NCBI GenBank assembly: GCA_035079385.1
Contig: JAVHKY010000025.1
Location: 13,118,501-13,182,500 of the forward strand
Direction: 5' to 3'
Source of the DNA: Aspidiotus rigidus
Lineage: Eukaryota; Arthropoda; Insecta; Hemiptera; Diaspididae
DNA length: 64,000 nucleotides
Of this stretch, positions 47,080 through 58,700 are shown in pieces. Position 1 is the first letter of the stretch; each line of letters begins with the position of its first letter. The translations under genes and the position numbers were made by a program. The notes below the pieces were generated by a model. That model was not told the origin of the DNA and made no database searches. It saw only the letters and a program-made list of their open reading frames with translations.

Positions 47080-48140
47080 GGGTCTTAGTCTTAAATGGTT
47101 TACCTGAGCCTAGCTTCTCTCTGTCCTCCTAGGTTCCTAATCAGGCGGCTAAGGTGTGCAACTACCCTGCCTGCCTTTTCCGCTGGCATCAGAAAATGGA
47201 GCGTTGAGTTAAACCAGATGGCTAAGTACTACATTCGCTTTTTGGTCTCAATTTCCACACCCTGCAGGCAAAAGATGGGTATACCTAAGTTTCAACAGGT
47301 CGTGAATAAAATGGTCTGTGTCTTACCAACACCGCATGTTCTAATTCAGCCGATACGATCCAACGTGTCACTACCTTTAGGGGTCCGATTTACCCCCCTC
47401 TCCACCGCTACAGTTGTTTTGGCAGTGCCTACCACCAGTGTGTCATCCGACTAGCAGATAAGCTTAACACCCGATGGCAGCTTCATCTTAAAGATCCCGT
47501 TAAATGCAACGCACTACAGTAGCGGCCCAAGGACCGACCCCTGCGGGCTCTTCACTGTACCAGCAGACGTCTCTGCTTGGATTTTGCGACAGCTAAGATA
47601 GAATTGACCGCATTTCTTATGTCAAGGCTGACGGTTGCGAAAAACTGACTCATAGCTATTGCTGACTCGGCTAATCTTTCAGCCTGATTCCAGCATCTGA
47701 TGTACAGCGTCCAGTTTGAATATCGTACTGACCACTAGAGAGTATATGTCTAACTCTCTAGTCGATTGGCCATCACTCTCTCCAGGAGTTTCTCAACATT
47801 GTCCCAATAAGAGGATGGCACCAGGTGGTTTATTCTTCTTATCAATCAACACTAGTCTGGTTTTCTTCCACAGCACAGGGTACAGTCCCCCAGTAAATGC
47901 CGCATTGAATGTATCAACAACTGAATGCATGACGATCCAGACTGGATTTGGAATCTTATCCGGGCCTGGAGCTTCCCAATACTTACCCTGCAATCTCGTT
48001 GATTGCTGCATCCACATTGGTGGTAGCTGCTGTGGGAACGAGCCGTCAATGGTTTGTCCCATAACATCCGGCTCCATTCGGCTCATTGTTGAGAGGCCCT
48101 TTAGCTTCTTCAGCACTATCTTGTAAGGGGTCCTTCACCG
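47080..48140 (-). pseudogene. LINE (R1/I-group-like) reverse transcriptase remnant
   Basis: The minus strand from 48116 reads EAPGPDKIPNPVWIVMHS, GLYPVLWKKTRLVLIDKKNK, then SPQGSVLGPLL, LPSGVKLI, a stop, and SDDTLVVGTAKTTV. This is the order of an I/R1/LOA-group non-LTR reverse transcriptase (APGPDxIPN, WKxARLVLIxK, PQGSVLGPLLW, LPxGVKLVGFADDVALVV). The catalytic A-D-D is S-D-D with a stop just before it. Several frameshifts. A matching C-terminal piece of the same clade lies at 35.3 kb on the other strand. Confidence 0.75.
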
Positions 48141-49743
48141 CCATTTCGCACAACTCTTTCCATGCAGGACTTTTGCTGTCTTTTATGGTTTTTACCGTCT
48201 CTCACGAGTATTCAGGTGCAACCGCCCGCGCCCTTCGCAGCCTCCAGTACGCTAATGTATCCGGCGCTGATGGTTACTATGCACATAACTACCATCAAAG
48301 ATAAACTTGGAAGCGATTCTTGGTGTGTGTTCTGAAATGAATATATTAAGATGCAATAAATCTATCAGGAGGTAACATCAAGAAAAAAAAAATCTGATGA
48401 AAGGAATTCTGCTATTAACACTAGAATATTTTAGTCTGGACTTGAAAAAATAAGTAGACTTCTCGTGATTCATTTGAGAATCTGGAAAATATAAACTCGA
48501 AAGTTACACCCTCTTTTTCCAAGTGTGTCGCTTTTAACATTGATAATATATTTCATTTAATTTATTCTGTTGACCACCTCCCGTTCATTCTTCACTCTTC
48601 ACGTATCCTCCTGCAACGACCGAAACTAAAATATCCTTTTCTATATTATGCATTAAGATAAATTTGAATATGTTTGACACATTTTTCAGAAAAAGTTCTG
48701 AATAATATTTTGATCTTCATTTCCCTTTCAAATATTAACGGAAAAGGGCGTTGTCTAATCGTCGATGCGCGATGTCTCTTCTTCAGTAGTTCACAGAATA
48801 AATCTTGACGCATTCTTTTCAATTTCTTGGTAGTAATTGCACCACTTTTATTCAATGAAAGTGAAGACAAGATTACATATCTGAGCTACAGAAAAAATTT
48901 CTAGCAATCGTTCTCATGTAGAAGAATGCTCTCCTTGTTCACCTGTCCGACGATTTCTGCTTAAAAGTAATAACTTGACGATATTCACTTTCGTACGAAG
49001 ACTTCAGCACCACAGTGATGTACCAGTGAGAATCAGATGGAATACTTTGTAATACGAGGAAAATTTAAATTTGATCGCTGATACAATGTTATTTGAATTT
49101 TTTTTAACATTGTGAAATAGATTAGTAACACTGACATACAAAAGTGATATATGAGACAAATAATTAAGTGGGTGATAAATAAAAACGAGCAATTCTCTTC
49201 ATTTGTTTCAGTCTATGTTAATAAGAAATAAACACCTTATTTGAAAACAACAAAATGTTTGTAACCTACCTCTTCCTGCCAGTAACTTCAACGTCAGTAC
49301 AGTGTCTACTTTCGTATATATACTTTTATAGCCACCCAATTTCATTTTTTCAAAACAATCGCTATCGATCGATTTACATTCCCACACTTCCGAGAAAATA
49401 ACAATCGTCAATATGCGAGAGGAAAAAACATTACTCGTGTATTTTATTGTTCTTTGAGGAGAAAAACAGAGCTATCTGACGTGATTATCGATCGTAGGAA
49501 AAACTTCGAAGAATCAGTTTCTGAAGGCGAGTCTTGTGTGAGCTAGTGAAGGTGTGAGTTATCACTCAGTTATCTATCAGAAGAATTTCAAACGCAGTCG
49601 GATTCCAACCAAAGTAGAGAAGAAAAGGAAAGAACTTTTCTGAAATAGAATCTTTTTCTATAAGTCGCTAGATACCTTTCCTCAAAATTCTTTCTAGATA
49701 GTCAATAGTTTGTCATATAATCTAAAGTTATCACTTTTTCCAG
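48140..49743. other. 5' flank of the UDP-glycosyltransferase coding exon
   Basis: No repeats recognised and no motif-bearing frame. The sequence CTTTTTCCAG at 49734-49743 looks like a splice acceptor. Confidence 0.4.
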
Positions 49744-49748
49744 ATACG

Positions 49749-52700
49749 ATGAAGTCATCATCTCCATTCCCGTTGTTACTGCTATTCTCGGCCTGTATAG
49801 CCGGTTGCACTTCTCTGAATATCCTCGGTCTCGCCACTTATGACGGCAACAGTCACTGGTTCGTAATGAAGAGTGTTTTCGAGGCGTTACTGAACGCCGG
49901 CCACAACGTGACGATCATCTCTCCGAATACGATCTCGCCAAGACCTAACCTCAGGATGATTGATACGTCCGTAGTGCTACCGCCGAGGAAAAACTCGTTC
50001 AGCTACGATTTCCTTTTGAAGGAATACTACGAGCCATGGAGGACGCTGCATGTTTTACCAAATTTGAGTATGGCTCAGTGCAGGAAAACTCATTCTCTGC
50101 CAGAAGTTCGACAGCTATTAAAAGGTAAGTGAATGTACGGATTATGGTAGAGGTTTATTCGAGGTTGTAATACCCTAGGCGATACCTTGAGTTGACGGCT
50201 CCAATATTCTCAGGGAGAAAATAATGTCATATTGAGGACCCGCTTATTTTCTCATTTTTTGTAATTCGTAGGTCCTTTCTCTTCAATGGGTGATCACGAA
50301 GTGAGAAGAGAAACGGTAGGTTTTTATTTCTCTAGATCAATCTGTATGAGTTGGGATTTCTTGTACAATGGATCGTCAGAAGTGCAAAGTATTACCGATG
50401 GTGTCATTAGTTCTGTAGATTCTTTATGGTCGGCTAAGTAAATATGTATGAAGCGTTGCACGTCTAGTTACTCGAAGGGAGCTCCGAGCTTTGACGGACG
50501 GCGGACAGCGAACGTTCGTTTTTTCCGAACACCTCCCCCCTCCCGATAAAACAGGTTCTCTGTTAAAAATAGAAAGTGAAAGCCTAAGTTTGAGATAAGT
50601 GCCTAGATGGGATTATAGCGTGGGCTGAGATTATTCGAAAAAATGGGAAGTGGCCAAAAAGTGAGCAGTGAGTGAAAGAGCGATAACGGAGAGCCTGCTT
50701 CAGCGCCCGGCCTGATAAGAGCCAATAAAAACCCTCAAGGTTGAACGGAGTTCGGTAAATTTAAACTCGTTTTGTTGGAGTGAGTGTAAATTGGAGAATC
50801 CCCATCAAGTTTAGAACGGATGAAACTATCACAGTAGTGTAAATTTATTCGTGCAGAGAATTTTCTTAAGAACGAAGTAAAAACGGCTTTGCTCGCACTA
50901 TTATAATTATACAAATAAAATTGTAAAAAAAGGTTGACGTTTCGACGTTCCAAGACGTCTTCATCAGAACCAACCATAAAATGTTGTTTTATTTGTGTAA
51001 TTATAATCAGAGCCCGATTTTTCGGCACTGAAAATGAAAAGTTTTGGCACTTAATGTTGCATTTTCGGCAATACTCGGCATTAAAAAAAAAAAAAAAAAA
51101 TGGAAAAATATGCGTTTTCAATGCTTTTACAAATTTGCGATCATAATTATTCAATTTACGACCAAAATTACGTGATTTTGACCAAAATGAACAATTTTTG
51201 GGGATTAAACTAATCAATGAAAAATCCTAGTAATTTTTCTATCAAAATTTTTAATTTTTCAATTTTGAACTAAAAATAATATCCTAAAAAAAACTGCCCA
51301 GTTTTCATCAAAATCGCTGAATTTTAAGCAAATTTTGTCGGAAATTTTATAATTTTAGACGATACTTAACGAATTGGGCGCGGAACCTGTGACGTAACAA
51401 ATCATTTTTTTCCCAAGTTCCCCTTCAATTATATATAGCTCTAAAGTCCAGGCTTGTGACATCACAATTTGATGACGTCATAGGTTAGCCTTGTGACGTT
51501 GCAGTTTACATTTTTCAGATCCCACATCATAAAACAGGTTACCTGCCACCCCTCGTTTACCTCCGTTAAAGAACCCGTGTTTGATAGGAGGAGTACTTGG
51601 AAACATTTTGACTCGCAACCCGGGGCCGACTTATGTGTTTGAAGTATTGCATATCTGGCTCTTTGAAGGGGCTAAGCCAATTGGGTACAAAGCATTGCAT
51701 ATCTGGTTACTTGAAGGGGTTATCATAATGCGAGTCATATTTCAATCCATAGTACAGGTTCCCTGCGTTCCTCGTTCAACTTGGTTTAGGAAGCCTTCGT
51801 TGTAACAGGGAGCCTGTTCTATGGGGGGCTTTTTCAGAAATTTTCCGTGCGCCATCCACCGTCCGTCAAAAAACTTGGAAAAAAACGACGGCTTCCTTAA
51901 CGAAGTTAAACGAGGAACGCAGGGAACCTGTTTTATGAGTCAAAAGGGGTTTGGTATTGAAAATTCAAGGAAGCCTAGACCTAGATAAAGCTAGTATAAA
52001 GAAGGCCTAGACGTAAAATAAGCCTAGGATAATGTAGTTTGAAAGTCCAAGTTTTTCTCAAATCTCGAGCTATTTATGATAGGAGGGAGACTCGGGAAAA
52101 TTTGTCCCCTATCATATATAGCTCGAGAGTCAAAAGTTTTCCAAGTCCCTCTTCTATCATATATAGCTTCAGATTCGAAATTTTTTCTAAGTCCCTCTCC
52201 TATCATATATGGCGCGAGAGTCGAATTTTTTCCAAGTCCCCCCTCCTATCATATATAGCTCGAGAGTCGAAATTTTTCCAAGTCCTCCTCCTATCATATA
52301 TAGCTCGAGAGTCGAAATTTTTTTAAGTCCCTCTCCTATCATATATGGCTCGAGGGTCGAAATTTTTTCTAAGTCCCCCTCCTACCATATATTCTCGAGA
52401 GTCGAAATTTTTCTAAATTTTTCGCTGGACGGCGCACGGCGGACGGCGCACGCCAGATTTCTCAAATAGCCCCCCATAAAACAGGTTCGTTTTAGGAATG
52501 AGGTTTATAGGTCTATTGGAGAAACCACTTTAAAAAAAAACGCAATATCAATTCGACCTCTAGTGTAGTGTGGAATTGAATTGAGAAAACACCAATTTTC
52601 CAAAATCTCCTATCATAGTATTATGATAAGAATTCAAAATTTTTCAAGTCCCTTCTTTGATATGCATAACTTATCAAAGAAAAAAGTTTTTTTAAGTCCT

Positions 52701-55700
52701 TCATATCATGCATATATACCTTGAAGGACGGCGGACGGCTAATTTTTCAAAAAAGCCCCCCTCCTATCATATATAGTTCGAGAATCGAAATTTTTTCCAA
52801 GTCCCCCTCCTATCATATATGGCTCGAGAGTCGTAATTTTACAAGTCCCCCTCCTATCATATATGGCTCGAGAGTCGAAATTTTTCCAAGTTTTCCACCG
52901 GACGGCAAATTTCTGAAAAAGCCCCCCGTAGAACAGGTTCCCTGTTAAAATTTCAACTCTCGAGCCATATAAGATAGGAGAGGGACTTAAAAGAATTTTG
53001 ACTCTCGAGCTATATATGATAGGAGGGGGACTTAGTAAAATTTCAATTCTCGAGCTATCATATTATATAGCTCGAGATTCGAGAAAATTTAGAGTCTCAA
53101 ACTATATTATACTAGGCTTATGGTAGGTCTAGGCCTTCTTTATACTAGCTTTATGTAGGTCTAGGCTTCTTTGAATTTTCAACGCCAAATCCCATTTGAC
53201 TCATAAAACAGGTTCCCTGCGTTCCTCGTTTAACTTTGTTAAGGAAGCCGTCGTTTTTTTCTTTGTATTTTTAATTGTATTTTCTTTCTTTCACGGCTCC
53301 ATGAGTCAGTATCTATGGTCGATGACCTCAAGTGCCCGCATTTTAATCTATTATACGATTAAGTAAATGTTTTTCATGCGTTTCGAAGTAGTAGTAGTTC
53401 GTTATCACGATGCACGCGCTCGCACCAATTACAGCTTGCCTGAAAGGTGATAGCCAATTTCGAGATGGAAGAGTAAAGGTCGTGTTGAAAAATGGCGTCG
53501 AACAGGAAGAGGAGGTGGAGGTTCAGTATCATGGAGGCGTGGATGTTACCGGGGCCGGGGGCTGCGTGTGAGGCGGAAGTGGAGTTCAAATAAGAACACA
53601 GGGATGTTGTAAGCAAGGGTCGGGTCAATAAAATCTAAAGAAGTGGGGAGAGCTTCCGTTTGGTATTTAAAAATAAGAAAGTGGTCTTTGTAATTGGCAT
53701 CAGCTAAAACAGAAGAGAAGACGAGGCAAGCAGTTCAACTGCACCTTGAAGGATTGGGAGAGTTGAAGATCCTGACGTTAGTTGTGTGGTGTTGCCAAAT
53801 GTGAAAGGCTCTTTTACACTCAACCTAAATTTCGTTATTCCATCCTAATCAAAGGGACCATATGATTTTGGCAATGAAGAGATTTGAATCGGGTTGTAAG
53901 TATGCTACGTTCACACTTTTATTGTAATCATCTCTAAGCCTTCATAAGTTTGAGCTAATCGGAAGGAACAGTCTGAAAATCTGAAGATTCATGACCTTTT
54001 GTTTGATGACTACAGACTTTCATAACGACTTAAAATTATCTCTGTTGAAACCACCATCGAGTTCCAAGTTCTTCGAAATTCCAACTTCCAAAATTAATTT
54101 TCATAAAATTGTTATCGAGTCTCAAAGTATTATATCCAACTAATGTCTACAATTTACATCACGATTAACATCAGTCACAGTTGGATTAAAAATATTGTTT
54201 CCCGCAAACCTTTTTCGGAACTACTGGTAGATAATTATGCTTCAGTCAAATCAATTACATTCTTTGAAAAAAAAAAATTTTGGCACACTTCATAACATTT
54301 CAAACGCGATAAATCCATACCTGTCATATTGTATATAGTTTGAAGTTTTTCCGCTTCCGGAAGATGGAAAACAATTTGCTTTATTTATTCACGCGCGTAA
54401 ACCTACCACCTCGGGAAATTTTTCAAATTCCTATTAAAAGTTCATTCGCCTAGTGTACCACATTCCCATATCACGAGCCACTGAGGTACGTACCTAAAAT
54501 GATAACGAGATACGAGTTCCTTGTTTTCGAATATCTCGCACAGTATTTTTATCTACAAACTACTGGTCTGTGGGTTGCAGCGTAATGTAAATTACTTATT
54601 ATTATAAAGAACGCCCAACCCTGCTCTTATTTACTCAAGGACTCCAGCTTAAGTAATTCCGGTAGGACACTGAGTCACACAAATACGTATTTTAGTGTTT
54701 TTAAAATGAGAAAATAATTCATCACGCTGGCTGAGATTCTAATCTAGTACCGGATAATTTAATGAGACAGTATTTCTCTACTCCTTCTTTCTGTGCGAGT
54801 GTAATTTATCAATGAAATAGAATATGGATCCACTTGTTTGCAACGGATTAGCGTTTCTCAACTAAGACGACAAAGTACAACAGTTTAATTCAACTTTCGA
54901 GAAGAGTCAAACATTTATTTCTCTTATAAAGCCAGTGTCAGCGATAGAAAGTTTTCGTGAATGTTATTTCTAGACTCGAAGTAGACTTTTTCTTATGCAC
55001 AGAGAGGTGAAATATGATATATTTTCTCCTATACTAATTGCGCCATCAGAAGCTTTCCAATGTTGAACATTATTTCACGTCAGGAAGTCATCGCCTATGA
55101 TTTTAAGTTTTCGTGAGAGAAGACTATATTGCAATACTCATATCTTTAAACCACAGACTATTTCCAGAAGTGAGTTTCATCTGTCACGAGTACTTATCGT
55201 ATGAGTGAAAAGTGTACAATACTGCAGAAAGTTTTCCATGTATAAGTACATACGTATACGCGATTCAGTTTCGAACTTCCGTCAGTTCGTTTACGCGCTT
55301 AGCCACGTCTAGAACTCGTTCTCATCTCTACCCTCATTTTCATCGTCATTAACAAGTTAGCCAAAAAGTTTTTTGACATTTCATTTTACCATAATGTGAA
55401 CAGACGATTCGAGTGGTCGTGAAACTTTTGGAAAACTATGTGTATTCTCACGTACGAATGCGCTTAATACGAATACTTTGACTGACACTTTAAAAAGAGA
55501 AGATGACGAGCGTAAAAAATCTATATCACAGGTTTTTGAGCAAAATTGGTGAAATAAATAATAGACAAGCGCACAAAAAGTATGTTCCAACCGATCGGTA
55601 AATACTTTGTGAAACAGGTCTTCATTAAAGTGTATGTTATTCAACCTCTACTCTAACAGAGATCCGGAACCTAATTGTATCAGTAATATAAAAAAACCTT

Positions 55701-58700
55701 CCGCTAGTATGAGAAAAAAATTGGCAAAACCTATGGCTAGACAATTGCGAGAATAAGGTCATGAAATTTCAATTATTTAGGATTTTTTGGCTACACTTCC
55801 TCGAAGGTCGATGATGATGACGACGATGAAAAATAAACGAACTATTTATTTACCCTCCCTCGTTGCTAAGTAGGTTAGGCGGGATTTCAAAAATTGTTTG
55901 TCGTTTAACGAAAGATGTTTTGGTATGAGAAAATGTCATTGTCATCGTTCTGTATTGCGCAGGTGGTCTTTACTGCTCCCCACAACGAGCCTCGAATTTG
56001 AAATTGGCGAATGGTTCAATAATTGAAAATATGAGGAAAATTTTTCTGGGGGAAATAAATCTGTCAGTCTGTCACCGATTATTCGAACTACTGAACGATA
56101 TCAACTCGAGCAAATAAAATGATCAGTAAACAATTTTTTTGCGTTGGAAGTCACGTTTTAAGAAATGATAATCTATTGGGTTCAATTCTCTCTGTTCCTT
56201 CAAATTCGTAAAAGTTTTACGGAAACGAAAATTTAAACATTGATATAAGTTTATGAAATTTTCCGCGAAGCCTGGAAAGGAAAATTTAACTAAATCAGGA
56301 CGACTATTTCAAGAACCTCGCTTTCAGTTTTTCAAATTTTTATTGAATAATATTTTCTGTATTTTAGGTAAGATTGTGAGGCGATCTGAGAAACCATACC
56401 TAAATTCACTCCTAATTTTTTTTTTTTTTTGATACTCAACTTTTTTTCAATTTTCTCAGAATTCACTTTTTAAAAGTTGTAACTTGAAAAGATCTTGTCT
56501 CAGAGAATTTTCAACCCATGTGGAAAATTTTTTGTAGATTCAGAAAACTCCTCCCTATTTGAAAACGCGAAATTGAGGCGAGTTTAGGTATGGTTTTCCA
56601 GATCGCCTCACAAGTGTGGAATAACATAATTATTTTAATTTATAGTTTCATCATCAGTTATCACCTCTAGATAGAAAAGTTTGAAGGAGTAGTCATCAAT
56701 GGAGTAAACATTTTTCAATTTCTTTTTCGTCCATCTGCAAGATTTTTCCAGTCTCAGCATCGCCTATCCTTAGCTCGGAAGTCTCAATTTTTTCAAGTCT
56801 CATTACTACTTTGTACATGTGTGTACAGTCCGAAGGTCAACATTTTTCTTATTCCAAGGTTGGAAAAACCAAATTAAGGACTGTCTTTAACCTAAAACAA
56901 AGACCGTCGCCAAAGCAAAATTGTCCTACTTTGGTCTCTTCAACTTGAAGCTCTTTCTCTCTCTGTAAATCGTAGCCCGCGTCTTTCCCTTACTTGTAGG
57001 AAATATATGATCAGGCGCCTAAGACTTCAGAGTCTCCATCTATCTTCTCAGGAATCTCCTATATGTAGTAGGTTTAAATTACCGTCCTTGTTAGCAAAAA
57101 TTTGTTCATCTGTTCCTATGACATCTATGCCGTGCCTCTCGCCTAGAGACAGAACAGTACGGTTGTACAACAAGGTGGGAAAGATGGACAACACGATTGA
57201 CCTATTCTTTGATAGTCGGGAAAAATTTAGACAAAAAATAACAGTCGCACTTGTTGACTTGGGTATGGTCCAGGGTTGACAAATGTGGGCCAAAATTGAC
57301 GAGTTCCTACCCTCAGACCTAAAAAGGCGTATGTTGACCTTTCTCAACATTGAGTCACAATCTCATTCTTTTTTGTTTTTGCTGGGTCGTACTTGTAATA
57401 TGGCTTGATTCTTTAACCTCTGAAACATCAGTAGATTATCGCGGCACGCATCAGCACTTTTGTCACATTGTTATGTCTTGCTTTGTTGCTATCTGCCACT
57501 AGCCTAATGCGTTCTCAATCAGGTGTTGTATACTGTCTCGCTTTCACTCCTGCAAATCCGGTATTTATTTTCATGAGTGGCAAAATCTTTTATAATGTAC
57601 TTCTTGTAATTTCTTTATCAAAGACTTCATCTTGGACTGCCATAAAGAATTCGTCAGTCAACCATATGAGTGAGGCTTTGACATCTATCTCTTCCCTTTC
57701 TAGCAGTCGGCCATTGTCCAAAGTACTTGGCTTTATATTGGCCTATTCGAGCTTCTGTATCTTCTTTCTGCAGTTCCTCATTCAGGCGTGCAACATTTTA
57801 GTTCTATATCTGCCTCAACAATTGCTCTATGTACTGGCTTGCATTTGAAAGTACTGCTTTACATTTGCTATCTGTTTATCCTACGTGTAGCCAGGTTGAG
57901 CTTACAGTTCCTCTTCCGCCAGTGCATTTTGAAACCAGTTGCCGTTGTTGTCAGCATTCCTCCAGCCCAGTCTTTGTTCATTTGATCATGCCAAACAAGT
58001 GTGTCAATACTGAGGTTGCATAGGTTTCAATTGCCCTTATTGAATTTTACTGGCTTTAGGATTGCAATTTCAAAGATATTTTTACTGATATTATTATGAT
58101 AAAAAAGGTAAAAATTTTGTCGCTCCCTAATTGGCTGTAAGGCTGTAGAGTGGTATGTTAAATAAACTTTCAGTAAATAAATAAAATATAAACCTTATGC
58201 CACGCCCCAGTCTGACTTTTTTGGAACTTTTGGTCTTGGCCTAAACTTCTCTTCTTGGCCCGGTTACTTTCATCATAAGCCTCTCTAGTCTTACCCTAAT
58301 TTAGATGCTTCTTGGGTTCATCTAATGAATTCCACGCCAATGGAGGTGAGTGAGAAATCTGTTAACAGGGAACCTGTTTTATGGAAGAGGGGGAGGTGAA
58401 TTGAGGAAAAATTCCGGATACCAGGCTTTACCCGGCAATAGGAGGGGGACGTGGGGTAAAAAACTGATCTATGACGTCATCGAATTGTGACGTTACAAGA
58501 ATGACCCGTAACGTCACAAGCCCCGCCTCCAAGCTACATATGATAGGAGGGAGACTCAGAAAATTTTTAACCTTCGAGCTTTGTCGACTGGCCGGAAAGC
58601 AGACGTTTTTTTCGAAAAATCCCAGATAAAATGTTGACTTTGAGGCTATACATCATTGTTTCTTAATCTCTCATTCATCAAGGCGTATTTTACCGTGAGA

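Larger units (their letters stand above)
50125..51400 (+). other. First UGT intron, left part
   Basis: Intronic. It holds one GC linker of the foldback family near 50490-50550 and the 105-bp palindromic PLE terminus at 50901-51006 (annotated separately). An A-rich run lies at 51084-51101. Confidence 0.4.

Noticed and set aside
52110..52420. Regular 45-47-bp repeats resembling a CRISPR array
   Set aside because: Units are tandem variants with no unique spacers, occur in both orientations, and lie in a eukaryotic intron within a foldback element.
57048..58023. Candidate gene in the UGT intron
   Set aside because: Frames on both strands are broken repeatedly and show no family motif that I can defend. 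Kept only as eroded coding-like sequence.
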